Assembly: GCA_963576475.1 (NCBI GenBank)
Contig: OY754978.1
Coordinates: forward strand, 11,524,799-11,588,798
DNA length: 64,000 bases
Direction: 5' to 3'
Source: Molanna angustata
Lineage: Eukaryota > Arthropoda > Insecta > Trichoptera > Molannidae
Each line of letters begins with the position of its first letter. The stretch's first letter is position 1. The position numbers and the translations under genes are program-made. The notes below the pieces were generated by a model. It was not told where the DNA came from. It saw only the letters and a program-made list of their open reading frames with translations, and ran no database searches. Below, one piece after another: positions 23,836-35,974 of the stretch.

Positions 23836-23964
23836 CTCATAGCAGGTTAATTGTGTTGCTAATTGTCTAACAGCTCCTCTACCTAACGCTTCCCTCTTCC
23901 TTTGTGCGCTGAATAACCTCAACTCCTTCCTTTCCTCGTCCGAAAGGGCATGGCAATATCGGAC
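23836..23964 (-). CDS. pk: Prickle/Espinas-family gene, exon 3 (end of PET domain)
   Basis: An internal exon of 43 codons, [20 protein letters not shown]...[20 protein letters not shown]. It is bounded by an acceptor (TTCCAG, 23970-23965) and a GTGAGT donor (23835-23830), in phase 0 on both sides. The VRYC and [13 protein letters not shown] segments are hallmarks of the C-terminal half of the Prickle-type PET domain. In this family the PET domain precedes three LIM domains, and the protein acts at the cell cortex in planar cell polarity with Van Gogh. No LIM exon was found in the remaining 23.8 kb to the left. Pk and Esn cannot be separated on this fragment, so the symbol is provisional. Confidence 0.93.
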
Positions 23965-24039
23965 CTGGAATTTGAATAAAATTAGTTGTGCTTTATTGCT
24001 GTATACTTTTTGTGTGAATTGAATATTTTTTTAATATAC

Positions 24040-24400
24040 GCAAACATTCGCGAAGTGTCAAATGATATTATATTTTTTTTGACAAACTTTTCAACATCTC
24101 AATAGAGACGAAGTTGGAATATGGACAGTTGCTTTCATTCTTTACAAATAAACCAATCTCTCAATAGATGGCGTTACAAAAAAGGGTTTCTTCGTTACCT
24201 CATAGATGGCAATAGTAATAATGTCTTATTTTCATGTGATTAGTTACTCATTATTCAAATATATAGAATTTTCAAAAATTTGCTAGATAAGGAAACTCAA
24301 TATGAAGGCATAATTGGTGAACGTTGCGCAAGCGCATTAAGTGATTACGTAAACCAGCGGATGACAGGTCGTAAGCCCTGTAGGTGTTTTGAGTTCCTGG
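24040..24400 (+). mobile_element. MITE family D, copy lacking its right end
   Basis: It starts CGCAAACATTCGC with TTGACAAAC and CTCAATAGAGACGAAGTTGG (left TIR). It runs through CTCAATAGATGGCGTTAC and TGAACGTTGCGCAAGCGCAT to GACAGGTCGTAAGCCCTG and TTTGAGTTCCTGG, then loses similarity before completing the right TIR. It lies about 75 bp from prickle exon 3, inside the 1.4-kb intron. Confidence 0.65.
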
Positions 24401-24892
24401 TACTTTTGTGTTGTTAATGTAGCCTTGGAAATTAGAGTGTGATATTAGTTTGACAAACAAAACAAAAATAGTAATTTAATAGTGGTGAAGGCTGCTCTTC
24501 CACCACCACCCGTTCTAGTTAAGGGTACTAAAAACAGTCCCTTGCATAACTCTGAAAGAACACACGAAGATCACAAAGAGGAGAACTCTTTAGGCCGTAT
24601 TTATAAACCATTCTCATTGCTTAAGTCAATACTTAGCACACCAAAATGTCTGGAATTTGTCATGCTAAGCATTGAGAAAATTCTTAGTGAGTTTTATTAA
24701 TTCGGGCCTTAAACCTTGCAGACGCTGGACACAAGCGCCAAGAAGAGTTCTTTATAAGGAAACAGTAGGTTCACCGTACACCGAAAGTGAAGATAGGAAT
24801 GCAACGTATTTATGACAAAAAGGCTAGAAGTGTAGGTTGACATAAAATTTACTAATCAATCTCAAAATATTTTCAAATCTCTTTTTCTTTTT

Positions 24893-25140
24893 ATTCTTCT
24901 GCCCTTCTTCGTCCAGTAATGGACATAGCTCTACAGAATCCTATCCTGGGCAGTCCAACAGTAATTGACATAGCTCTGTAGCATCCTATCCTGGGCAGTC
25001 CAACAGTAATTGACATAGCTCTATAGAATCCTATCCTGGGCAGTCCAACACTTCTTTTGCCCGTTCTAGGTCACCATTTCAGCACTTTCTTAGTCCATCT
25101 GGAGTCTGTGGTTTGGGCGACTTTCAAATACAGACGACTA
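24893..25140 (-). pseudogene. RTE-like C-terminal fragment with 45-bp triplication
   Basis: On the minus strand traces such as GRPNHRLQMD and WTAQDRIL resemble the end of RTE-like polymerases. A 45-bp unit beginning AGTAAT(G/T)GACATAGCTCT is present three times in tandem (24915-25049) with few differences. The tandem copies lie within the coding trace. Confidence 0.5.
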
Positions 25141-25184
25141 ATTTGATTGTATGTACAATTAATATTATTATTGAAGACCTGCAA

Positions 25185-25243
25185 ATAAATGGAAGGACAG
25201 TTGGACCAAATGACCCACTGTCACGATAGTAAAGAAGAAGAAG
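25185..25243 (+). repeat. LINE 3' tail with (GAA)n
   Basis: GGAAGGACAGTTGGACC to AAAGAAGAAGAAGA looks like the distal end of an RTE-like element in the opposite orientation to its neighbour. It lies 80 bp from prickle exon 2. Confidence 0.4.
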
Positions 25244-25322
25244 ATTATTATATTAAATTAATATTCTCCTCAAAAAAGAAATAATAAAAAAGGAATTTAA
25301 GATGTTGTTCAAAGATACTCAC

Positions 25323-25436
25323 CTCATTGTCGTGTGGAGGTAGTTGTCTTAAAAGTTGCCGTACTCTATGCCTCTCTCCCGCTGAATTTACATAAGGGAT
25401 TTTGTCTTCTGGAAGTGCGGAGAAGTAGAGATGGAC
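25323..25436 (-). CDS. pk: Prickle/Espinas-family gene, exon 2 (PET domain core)
   Basis: A 38-codon internal exon starting [20 protein letters not shown] and ending [11 protein letters not shown]. It is flanked by a TTTTCAG acceptor and a GTGAGT donor, in phase 0 on both sides. LPEDKxPYVNSxGE and QLPPHDNE are near-invariant in Prickle-family PET domains. It joins in frame to exon 1 (GLRPEQ) and exon 3 (VRYC), giving the expected contiguous family sequence across both junctions. That continuity is the strongest evidence for the gene model. Confidence 0.95.
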
Positions 25437-27110
25437 CTGAAAAGAAGTAGAAAAAAATATGAAAAACTTTATTGTTAACGTACAAGATAGTTTCTTATGG
25501 ATTTATTGCAGTCATGTTGTTAATACATCCGAATAATAAGGTATAAGTTGTAATATAACTTTGACGAAAAAAAAACTATTATAGCGGTAATAATACGAAG
25601 TATGCGTGTCAGATATAAGAGAATACCGTGCAAACAGTGTGGTTTATTTAAAAGTAGAAACGGTTAATTCGCCATGCTAAAGTAAAACGTAATGCGTGAA
25701 ATTTCGGTGGACATGTTTATTATATAGAAACATGAACGCTTTTTTTATATAAAAAGTACGAAAATATAATATTAATTAATTAGAAAACACAGAGTGTTTT
25801 AGATTGTTGTGAAATATCTCAAGTTTATAAGCCATTTGAACGTATAGATGATCTTCAAAAGCAGAACCTTTGTGGCCATCGACTTGGGATGCGAAAACAA
25901 TGTGAACTACCAGATCCAATAAGTGATGTCCCAAGATCTAGCAAAAATGAATGCATCTCAAGTAAGAAGAGACTTTGGTGCCAAATAGTCAAATAAAAAT
26001 TACTGCACTCAAAGAATTATTTTGTATAGTTTTTCAGAAGCTGGAAAAACACAGCTTTTTTCTGCCTGATTTATTTATGACAAATATTTATGAAAAACTT
26101 GGCAGGTTATATTATGTACTTATGAAATAATAGGTGTTATTTCATAATATTCCTTCTGCGTCCTTCAATGGAAATTTTCGTGGCGCTATTTAATGATTCT
26201 GGGCGCAATTATTTCAGACTTATGTTATTCTTCTAAAAAAGCTGGTTTACTTTCCTAATATGGTTAGTCCTTACTTTCAATATTATTATTAAGATCAGTT
26301 TGTTTTTTACACAGCACTGGGCGATTAATTAATGATATTAATGACAATTACGTATTTCATAAATAACACAAAATTATTATTACTACCATAAAGCATTTTC
26401 TCAGCAAATTGAAAAGTATTCAATAGATCAGAACAACTTATAAAAAATACAAAATACTGATAAGTTTTCCATTAGGAATAATTCACCCATCCAGCTACTT
26501 GACATAAATATTAGAATATAAATATAAAAAAAGAAAATAATAGAATTTTATACAATTATAAAATAAAAAAGTTATTTTATAAAAAGAGCAATATGAAAAT
26601 AAAAAAAAAACAAAGTGCTTAAGTACAAAGAAATTATCATACAACGCATTTATTGTAAATATTATATTAATGCATACTGAATTAAAAAAAATTCTGATTT
26701 AAAATCATTTATTAAAGATCATCCTAATACATTTACCCTACCATTATTACATGACGTAACCAATTTGCAAAAATAGTTATTTCTTTATAAAACATACGTA
26801 GGTATCTATAAGTATTTTTTCCATAAACTTTTTAATAAAACTGTAGTTATATATTGCCTTGTTAAAATTTTCAGCGTGTGAAATACACCCTTTAATTTTT
26901 TTGTTTAATTTCTTTCAATCACTAGTATAGCGATTATGTTTCGTAATACTGGTTTACCTAAAATAATGAGCTAAAACAATTACTTATTACTCTCGGTGAA
27001 CTAACTAATATTATTTTAGATTAAAAAATCTACGACAATCAAGCCGTTTATAAAAATAGAGTGCATATCATTTCCATTTATTTTTATTATACACAAAATA
27101 TAATTTGAAG

Positions 27111-27262
27111 AAAAAAGAATGAATATGTACTTGTAAGAATAATCTAATAATATACATCATCATACACACCCTAAAATAAATCTGTGCTATTAATGAACAA
27201 AATCGGTTGGATTCGATCCGCGTCCTCTATATAGTTAAAATCCTACGCGTGAACGAATCATT
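27111..27262 (-). repeat. SINE-B, diverged copy
   Basis: On the minus strand GGATCGAATCCAACCGATTTTG retains the B-box region. AATAGCACAGATTTATTTTA and TACATATTCATTCTTTT match the SINE-B body and end. Confidence 0.6.
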
Positions 27263-28488
27263 TTGATTTGACAACGAATGAGAAATTGGATATGACCCAT
27301 TGGATATGAAAACGAAAGGAATTAGAAAAAAATACTTTCACTTGAGAGTAGATACCTACATATCCCTATCTCCAGCGGCTCGAAACAGCTCCCCCACTTC
27401 GTACAAGTATATTTTCTGTCAAATAAGCATATTTTCTGCTAAACAAATCTGTAAAGTTTTAGATTTCGAGTCTGTTGCTTAATTTTGAGTTAATTATGAA
27501 TATTATAAAAAAAAACTTTTTTTTTTTTTGTGAATGAGAGTGAATGAGAGTCACGTTTGGGTACCAACTAATAGAACGAATAACTATATAATATTTTTTT
27601 TGATTAATTATTTTTTAATTTTTATTTAGAAACAAATTAAACAAAAAAAATATCCAGTTTATTTACACCAGAAATTAATATATTTAATTTCAATGAAAAC
27701 TTGGTCACATTAAATCATAGGTCAGACGTCACTAGAGACATCTGTACACGCTACGTGCAGTCACTTGATGAAGTAATGTCACGCGATTTTTTTGCTGTCG
27801 CAAGGGTTGCTTGAACTCCAAAATATGATGTTTAAACAGATTGATATATAACGAAATTGTTTCATAAAAAAGTTTACTTTAAACACAGTCATACACGGTA
27901 TGAAATGAAAATACATTAAGGGTCTCTATTGCTTAATTATAATATGGTCTCATTTGAAATTGAGGTATTCCTTTCTTTTAAGGATTGGGAAATGAATTCG
28001 TTATATTTTTTTTTGTAAATAAAAGAGTATAAAATAAGAGTAACTAAACCACTGCGGTATCTGATACTTTTGGTAACCAGATATAGTAAATTAACACACG
28101 CGTTTAACTTAAACACAATTTATTATAATTAACAGTAATTAGATATATACAGAGAGAAATACAAATAATTAGTTTATAAATGAACCACAACGTGAGATCA
28201 CTATCATTGAACAAATCCCCGATCAATCGACCGCGGCCTAACCCCAGACATTCCATTTATTCAAATCCTTACTAACGAAGATTGCCGAATCACCTGTTCG
28301 TTCAATCTCGTAAACTGCTATACAGATTGCCTGATACAAGGCGCAACATCAATATATCACATAAATATTTTATTATTTGATAGTATGGATACATAACGCG
28401 TTTTAGAAGCGTTCTACCTAACATCAATAAAATACAATAAATTTTTATATGTAGCTATTTATGAAAATGAAATATAATTAAGAACCTT

Positions 28489-28765
28489 GAGGGGCCGGCT
28501 TAGAATCGTAAGAGTCGGGCAATCAATGATTCAAGATGCAAAATGATACCCATATAGTTCAGCAATGAGTTCAATTTTCTAATCAATAAATAAATAAATG
28601 AGCTTCATTGCCCATTCTGAATGTATTTCCTTTTTAGGTGAAACGAGACTAGTTAGTGGGATACATGCATGTTTTGTACTTAATTTAAGATGGTAATGCA
28701 GACCCGCAAACCTGTAGCTGGTTACTTCACATTGTGGGATATGCCGTGATGGTTTGAACGTATGA
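28489..28765 (+). repeat. Interspersed repeat family C with internal insertion
   Basis: CGGCTTAGAATCG, AAGAGTCGGGCAATC, TAGTTCAGCAATGAG, GCCCATTCTGAATG and CACATTGTGGGATATGCCGT are in family order. About 30 bp with (AAAT)n at 28573-28602 interrupts the usual CAATGAG-CCCATTC segment. Confidence 0.6.
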
Positions 28766-28899
28766 AAATACAATTAGGTACACAATACAACAAAACAATA
28801 TTTTTTATGATTTTTTCTTATTTATTTATGATGGACAGTGATAGATTTGCATATATAGCGGCGAATAAAATTCCTTCGCGCCGCCTACCCGAAAGACCA

Positions 28900-29215
28900 C
28901 CCAAGTGATGGAAGAATAGCTAAATTTCGTCATCCCAGTTCAATTTTTTCCATAATACGCACCAGAGTTTAGCTGCGGGCCACTACATCCGTTCTGGAAT
29001 GGGGGACGTTCAGAAGATAATGTCCTCTACCCCTTATGTAGTTGGGTGGTACAAAAAGCCCTAGCCTTTCTAGCAGTTCTGGACAATCAATAAGATTGTT
29101 GAAAATCTTAAAGCCGGTCAAGAGTAGTGCGTTATCACGCCTACTTTCAAGGCTGATAGGAACAGGACGTCAACAGTTCTGGGTGGTGCATGATTTCATG
29201 CGTCTTCTGCCATGA
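28900..29215 (-). pseudogene. CR1/Jockey-type polymerase C-terminal fragment
   Basis: On the minus strand a frame reads PISLESRRDNALLLTGFKIF, NNLIDCPELLERLGLFVPP and GHYLLNVPHSRTDVVARS. This resembles the terminal part of Jockey/CR1-type polymerases (LExRRxxxxLxxxFKIxNxLIDCPELL). A TAA interrupts the frame soon after. It is a relic with unusually high GC for its surroundings. Confidence 0.6.
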
Positions 29216-30269
29216 CTACGTCTCACTTGTATACGTCAGGGTTGGGATTGCAAATGAATTGTGTGAATGACAGCTTTGACTCCCTGTGATAATATGTTGC
29301 GATCATTCATTACTGATAATAAATATGTATAAAATTTCAATTAAGATATTGGTTTAATAAACTACATACCACAATAATTTATCTTCATTCAAATCCCACT
29401 TGAGGACATTGCGTGTTAGCGTCTACACATTCTCATTGGTACCTGGGCGATTATATCAAATAAATGTTTATTAAATACAAAACTTACTATAAATAATGCA
29501 CTGTTATGATCGTATTGCGTTATTTTGGGAAATGTTCTGGGGCTAAGGTAAATATCGAAAAATATCAACGATTTGACCAACGCAGCACATTCTGGACACA
29601 TTACTCGGAACTATGTCTAATAAATGCCTTTCAACACGGAATTTTTTTATATTATTTAATAAGAAAACTTTGAGCTTTAAAAATTGATTCTTAGATAATA
29701 GTGTACAATATATTTATATTTATACAATATTATTTATTATTTTTATACAATATACTTATATTTATTTTAAAAAAAAATATGGATCATTCATATATCGATA
29801 GTTTTCCCTCTTATTTTATTATAATTTTTTTATTGTCATTGGTACATTGATTGATAAATTTATTTCTTTGTTTAAACAATTTTATTTTTTCTTTTATTCA
29901 TGTTAGTAGGGCTCATTTTAAAGTTTTTTTTTCTCTCATATGATTAAAATTTTGTTATAACATTTGCAGTATTATTAATGTTAATTTTATTTTGTACTGT
30001 TTGTAAGGTGTTTAATTATTATTCTATAATTCTTTTATGTCTATTTTTATGTGAATCAACGTTTTTATCTGAATCTATATTTTTATGTTTCTATGTTTTT
30101 ATCTTTGTCTATATTTTTATTTGTTTCAATATTTTTATCTCTATTTGAAATTTTTTATTAGTATTGTAACAAGTTAATGGCTTATACCGTATATTTTATA
30201 AATAAGTAAATAAATATTATATACGATATTATTTTTTTATACAAAATATTTCTTATTGCGCCAGTGTAC

Positions 30270-30345
30270 AATATATTTGTTATTATTATGTACAGAAAGA
30301 TGAATAAATAAATAAAATAAACAAATAACAGAGGACCAGACCATA
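30270..30345 (+). repeat. LINE 3' tail fragment
   Basis: CAATATATTTGTTATTATTATGTACAG-type sequence followed by GATGAATAAATAAA. The same tail occurs at 40855 (plus), 60310 and 62569 (minus). Confidence 0.45.
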
Positions 30346-30484
30346 TATACTATTTATTTACTTGTATTTTTTTGTTATTTGTTAGCAACAAGACGTATAA
30401 AAAGTAAAATAATAGCATTTAAAATGATATCCGTGAGAAGAATATGAAACAGGATAGTATAATAGTGAAAAAAAAAATATAATA

Positions 30485-30645
30485 GTTTTGGTGGCAAAGC
30501 GGCTAGTGCGTTGTATTAGTAAACCAAAAAATGCGGGTTTGAACCTCGCCTAGACCGATTTCATGAACCTGTAGCAAAAGTACTTATGCCTAATTTAGGG
30601 GCTGTATATATTATACATATATTCGATGAATTGTTAATCTCGTTT
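30485..30645 (+). repeat. SINE-B
   Basis: GGTGGCAAAGCGGCTAGTG (A-box region), GCGGGTTTGAACCTCGCC (B-box region), GACCGATTTCATGAACC and a distal body. This is a tRNA-derived head fused to a body. Confidence 0.65.
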
Positions 30646-31570
30646 GATTTATCCGTAGGTATATTAGGTATTAAATATAAGATTTGATTTGGTATAGAAA
30701 ATACAATTTTACTTCACAAACTTACATGCATACATTATCCAATTCTGCATGGCATAAATACACTATAAATAATAATACCTACAAAAGAAAATACATTTAT
30801 TTACTAAGTAAGAATCTTGAAAAAGCTACCATGCTAGGTATTTGTTACGAGAGCTTTTCATTATTCTCATTATACTGACGACTTGTACTCTACCGGCAGA
30901 GTTGTGAAACCTCAGGAACCATACAAATATAGTTAGTGGATACGCCGAGAGATGTCGCTGATAAGAATATTTTTTCCACACTGCATTCATAGTAGCTTTG
31001 CATAATAATTTTACGTATCGATAACTTCTGGATTCCGTATAAAATAATCTATTTGAAAATATAAAAAGCAGGAATTAATTATTTTTATGTCTAATAAAGA
31101 ACATGTCTAAATATATTAAAATAATAAAACTATTAAACAAATATACAATAGAGTTCTTATGTTGTTGTACTTATAAAGGTATGTAATTGTAAAGTAAAAG
31201 GTTGAGGCAAATGCAATACTCTCATTTGATATCCGTATATTACAATTTTTGTTTATTTATTTAAGTAATACATTTTAAAATATAAAAAAAAGAATTAGGT
31301 ATAAATAATCTCTGATTGAAGTATGTATACTATGCATATTTTAGTTTTGAGTGATTTTATCGATAAAATCAATGAATATACATTAAAATTAGTGAGCTTA
31401 ATAAATAATACGACTTTCAATAGGGTTTTATCTGAGATAAGAGTTTGAGGATACGAAATAAAAGATAATAACAACAAAAACAATTGTACACTAATGCTTA
31501 TTCCTCCTGCCTGTTCAATATTTGAAGAAAAAAAAATAATATAAATATATCAGCATTTTGCTATGACTAA

Positions 31571-31690
31571 ATAGCTAGGTCGGTGGCTAGGAGTGTATAG
31601 CGATTTGGACTAGTAATCCAGAGGGATCTAATCTCGCCCCGACCGACCTATGTATAACACAAGCATTTATCCTAAATTTAGGAATGTATG
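31571..31690 (+). repeat. SINE-B, diverged
   Basis: TAGGTCGGTGGCTAGGAG, GGACTAGTAATCCAGAGG, TCTAATCTCGCCCCGACCG and ACACAAGCATTTATCC match the SINE-B order. The B box has decayed (GATCTAATCTC). Confidence 0.6.
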
Positions 31691-31754
31691 AAGAAGCTGG
31701 GTTCGATGTCCAGTAGAGGAGAAATTGATTTAAATTCATTTCTCACGCAAATAT

Positions 31755-31815
31755 TGCTATTTGGTAGAAATTGCCATACGGCAATAAACTCGCCACTTGC
31801 ACAGGGTGTAAGGAA
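31755..31815 (+). repeat. LINE 3' tail fragment
   Basis: TGGTAGAAATTGCCATACGG and CAATAAACTCGCC, ending in AT-rich DNA. This matches the 3' terminus of the element at 1381-2373 (GGTAGAGATTGCC, GCAATAAGTCCGCCAC). Confidence 0.55.
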
Positions 31816-33498
31816 GTGTTTATTTTTATTATTTATATATATGAACTTGTTTAAAGAGTAGGAAGGTATTTATGAATAAAACAAAAAAAAGAAATATCTT
31901 CAAAATTAAGAATTCTTTAAATGCAACCTTTGATTTTAATCCACGGCTTGGATCTGTTATTTCCCGCATTAATTTGGAAATTTCGATAAGATTTTTCCTA
32001 TGTAATCTAGCCGACTTTCCCTATTCACCTTATTTAAGAGTTATTATTTTATGAGCCAAAACGCTTAATGCCCGAGGGCTAGAGCTAAAGGTAGGAACTC
32101 TCCCCTCAAGAATAATTCTAAAGTTGTAGGCAATTATTGAAACTAATATCGTAACTAAGGGAAGTTCGCTAACTCGTTTAAACTTATCGCGTTAAGAGAA
32201 ATTTGAAAAAAAGGTAATGTTTCCAAATCGATATTAATATTTTTTGTGTTGTTCACCATTTACACACGCTTTGATACAAAAATATTAAGATTTTTTTTAT
32301 TTATAGCTTATTAATTTGGTAACTATTAATTTATTATATGTTAGTATTTAATTATTATAATTTGAGTAAAGTACGCTTAATATTTGTAGACCACGATCAA
32401 GCGACAGCCAAAATTACGTCACAGCATAAAGGCTTATTTTACAGCTGGTATTAAGGATTGGATAATATGAACCCTGAGTAGTGGTGATTTTCGGTGATAA
32501 CAGCTTTCAAAGTGTTCAAAATTGCTATATAAACACGTCAGTTATATTATACAGCGTTTAATTATAAAGCGTGTTTTTTTATATATATATTTACTACGAA
32601 AAACTATTGTTTTGTGGACACCCCCCGATAGAATTTTTCAGAGTTAAATAAATTGTTATATTTCTTCAAAGGTACCTATAGTAAAAATATATATAAAAAA
32701 TGCTTTATACTATAACGCTTCATACTATAACTGACGTGTTAAAATATTAATTTTCATCTGTTTGAAGGTTGTTATCTTCGAAAGTCACCTCTACTGTATA
32801 CTATGACTATGAGTATAATCAAATTTAAATTATAGAAAAACAATGTTTCTAGATATTTATAGTTTTTTTGAAATATGAATATATTTTTTATAAGATTTTT
32901 TTAAATAAATAAACATAAGGGAACTATGTAAAGTTTGATTTTTCACTGAGGATATCCATTATTAAATCTCTGAACTGGCTTTAAGTTCTGTTATGGATAA
33001 TGTCTTAATTACCGAAAAACACTGCAACCGAAACAATAAATCACTTCAGATTCCGATTCAAGATTAATTTTTCTGTAAATTTTAATATTTTTCCTCTTTT
33101 CCAATTTAAAATATTCATTTTTTTTTTCCATCTGGCTGTGGCAACATTGGAACATTCCTCATCCGAGAGAGGGCGCCCAATAAATCTCTCTCTCTCAAAA
33201 TTTCTAACGTCTTTGGCAATTTTCTTTTAGAATATTTGTTTTTCCCTCTTTCGTGTCGCCTCTGACTTCCCTGGGGCACACTTTAATTTTTTGCCTCGGT
33301 AACCGCCACTGCTTTAGCGCCTCCGGCGGTTACTCCGCGAACTATTCGGCAAATATATTATCTAAACCGGTGCTTCTCAAACTGTTTATTATCTTGTTCC
33401 TTTATATTTATATTAATGTAGGCAACCCACCATAGAATGAGGGTGATTTTTTTCAATATTTTAAAATTTATTTATTGAAAAATAATATTATTTTATTA

Positions 33499-33705
33499 CT
33501 TCTCGGGCAAGTAACAGGTACTATGTAGAATATTAATTTAACACGCACCCAATAACAAGTTGCCACATTCTGGAGATTTACGATATTAATCGTCTCACAG
33601 ATCCAGACTGAAAACATAATTAAAAATTGTGTCTCCAACAGGAATCGATTTCGGGACCTTTGGATCACCAGCCAGATACCCAACCCACTGAGCCATGAAG
33701 GCCGA
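33499..33705 (-). repeat. SINE-A, full-length
   Basis: The head is intact in outline (ATGGCTCAGTGGGTTGGG) but the B box reads GAAATCGATTCC, so the pol III promoter is damaged. The body and the CCCGAGAAG end match the other copies. Confidence 0.8.
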
Positions 33706-33844
33706 ATAAAAGCAGAATATATTACAAAAAAAAGCACTGGTCTTGAGTCATGCCAAGTCTAATTTACAGACTTGTTGGCGTGTTCTCAAGACAATAATCT
33801 ATACTTTAATAATAACAAACAAAATTACAGTAAAAAAAAATAAA

Positions 33845-33891
33845 GATGGTCTCCCAAACATACACTCCTTGTGTATGTTTGGGGGACCATC
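33845..33891. other. 21-bp hairpin with 5-nt loop
   Basis: GGTCTCCCAAACATACAC and GTGTATGTTTGGGGGACC pair around TCCTT, with one G-T wobble across 21 positions. No element identity is known. The loop is too tight for a typical microRNA precursor. Confidence 0.7.
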
Positions 33892-34179
33892 CTTTGCAGA
33901 TATACAGACTTTTGATCCAAAACTGTCATAACGAGATTTTTTTAAATTTTGATATACCTATATGGAAGAAATTGCTAATCGGTAATTGAGTGCGTTTGTA
34001 CTGGGCGCATGAATTATTATTATTATTATATGGTAAGAGAATTTCAGTTAAGAATAAGAGAGATATTGAGAGGGAGTTCGACCTCAACATTTGTAAATTG
34101 GTTGTGTACGTATACCATAATGTCAGAAAAATACTTGATATAGACATAAAGGTAGGCACGTAACTTAAATTTGTACACT

Positions 34180-34690
34180 CACTCCGATGGCGCTACAGCC
34201 CATATCGAGCCTTAGCCTCCTGTAACTTTTGACTGCAACTAATTCTGTCCTCGGCTACCGTCCTCTAACCTGTCACCTGGAGGAGCTGCTCTGCATCCCT
34301 CCTGACCTCATCCATCCACCTCAGCCTGGGTCTTCCAACTCGTCTTCTTCCACCTGGGTGTCCGTTCAGTATTCTTTTGGGGACGAGTGATTCTGGCATT
34401 CTTTGTACTTGTCCAGCCCATCTTAACCTAAGCAGTTTTAAATGCGTTGAGATGCTTGGGGCCTGATATATTTCGTAATTTCGAACAGCTCGTCATTTAT
34501 ACGCCATTGGTCTCCCTCTTTTACCGGTCCACAGATTCGACGGAGGACCTTTCTTTCAAAAATATCCAGCATCTCGGCCATCCTTACTGTCAGTGTAAGC
34601 GCCTCACAACCATATGCCAGTACAGTACGTATTACTGTTTTGTAGATGGTGATTTTGGTTTTCGTGTGGACGCTACGTGACTTAAACACT
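34180..34690 (-). pseudogene. RTE-like polymerase C-terminal region
   Basis: On the minus strand, KITIYKTVIRTVLAYGCEAL, LDIFERKVLRRICGPVKEG and, in a shifted frame, LRLRWAGQVQRMPESLVPK, GRPRLRWMDEVRRDAEQLL and QEAKARYGL. These are the post-RT boxes of RTE-like elements in correct order over about 500 bp. Frameshifts near 34440 and a stop near 34260 make it non-functional. A shorter piece of the same kind is at 60632. Confidence 0.75.
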
Positions 34691-34870
34691 GGCAGTAAGG
34701 AAAAATATGTTTTATTGGCTGCTGTTATTCGTTACTTAAATTTGTACAATACAATGAAACATTATCGTCTTGATTTGTATTAGTGTTACTGAAAGCATGA
34801 ATATAACACTAACTTTTCTTTAATTATTCTTTTGCATTCTCATAAACCATTATTAAGTATTCATGAATTT

Positions 34871-35076
34871 GTCGGCCTTTGTTGCTCAGTTGGTTAGGTA
34901 TCTGACTGCTGATTCAGAGGTCCCGGTTTCGATTCCTGGTGGAGACACAGTATTAAATTGCGTTTTCAGTCTGGATCTGTGAGACGATTAATATCGTAAG
35001 TCTCCAGAATGTGGCAACTTGTTATTGGGTGCGTATTAAATATTTAACATAGTACCCGTTAGTTGTCCGAGAAGCA
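34871..35076 (+). repeat. SINE-A, full-length with (AAAT)n tail
   Basis: GTCGGCCTTTGTTGCTCAGT, TGACTGCTGATTC, CCCGGTTTCGATTCC, GGATCTGTGAGACGATTAAT and AACTTGTTATTGGGTGCG, then TGTCCGAGAAGC and AATAAATAAATAAATGG. The B box differs from other copies by one inserted T. Confidence 0.85.
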
Positions 35077-35440
35077 ATATAAAATATAATAAATAAATAA
35101 ATGGAGAATATTTTTCGATAGAAGAGATAGAGGTGACAGAGCGGTGATTTATTTAAAATTTTAATATTAAAAAAGGGTCGTCAACCAAAGTTTGGGAGCT
35201 GTAGAACCAGGTCATTGGCGTAACGAAAATTAGGATGCTCATTTATAAGATTTTTTAAAGAAATAATTTACAACCAAGAAAGATATAATCCAGGGAAAAA
35301 TACGAAGTTCTCGAAGAAAAAGGTAATACTATCGTTCTATCTTGTGTACTACGTCATCCTATAAATAATTAATTACGAATTTTTTTATTATTGCATATGC
35401 GCAAACATTGGATTTTTTTCCCTGTCGGTAGTCAAAGATA

Positions 35441-35974
35441 TTTTTTAACAGATTTTTAATTATCTCAATAGAGACGAAGTTGGAATATTTACTGTAGGAG
35501 AACCGGGAAATCAATTGGTACAAGTAGGTAAATAAGACAAAAATGACCTTATAAGTCTGTCGCAATTCAGGGGTGACTTCTATGCGAAAAATGCATTTGT
35601 CACCTCAGGTATAAGAATTGTTGCTCTCATTATTTACAAAAAACCAATTCTCTCAATAGATGGCGTTACAACAAAAATAAATAAAAATAATATGAATGTT
35701 GTTCATAATTTCACACATAGATGGCTGTAGTAAAAATTCCTTATTTTCAAGCGAAAAGAATTTCAGTATTATAATATATAGAACTTTCAAAATTGAATTG
35801 ATAGGGATCTCATTAAAAAGGCATAATTGGTGAACGTTGCGCAAGCGCATAAAGTGATCACGTAAACCAGCCGATGACAGGTCGTAAGCCCTGTAGGTGC
35901 CTTGATTTCCCGGTTCTCCTACAGTAAATATTCCAACTTCGTCTCTATTGAGATAATTAAAAATCTGTTAAAAA
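35441..35974. mobile_element. MITE family D, complete copy with 73-bp TIRs and TA flanks
   Basis: Positions 35442-35514 and 35902-35974 are inverted repeats of about 73 bp (TTTTTAACAGATTTTTAATT at the end; CTCAATAGAGACGAAGTTGG inside; TAGGAGAACCGGGAAATCAA at the inner edge). TA lies immediately outside each end. The interior has no usable ORF. Long TIRs, TA flanks and ~530 bp fit a non-autonomous Tc1/mariner-like element. Sequence to the left (35383-35440) is also shared with other copies, so the true end is not certain. Confidence 0.75.

Larger units (their letters stand above)
23965..25322 (-). other. Short prickle intron (1.36 kb)
   Basis: GTGAGT donor and TTCCAG acceptor join QLPPHDNE to VRYCHAL in phase 0. 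It contains a MITE family D copy and two RTE-like fragments. 24401-24892 holds nothing supportable. Confidence 0.9.

Noticed and set aside
33340..33420. hAT-like end (GGTGCTTCTCAAACTG)
   Set aside because: Resembles some hAT termini, but no matching inverted end or 8-bp duplication was found nearby.
33845..33891. microRNA precursor
   Set aside because: Loop of five bases and near-perfect pairing over only 21 bp do not fit a usual precursor; kept only as a hairpin.
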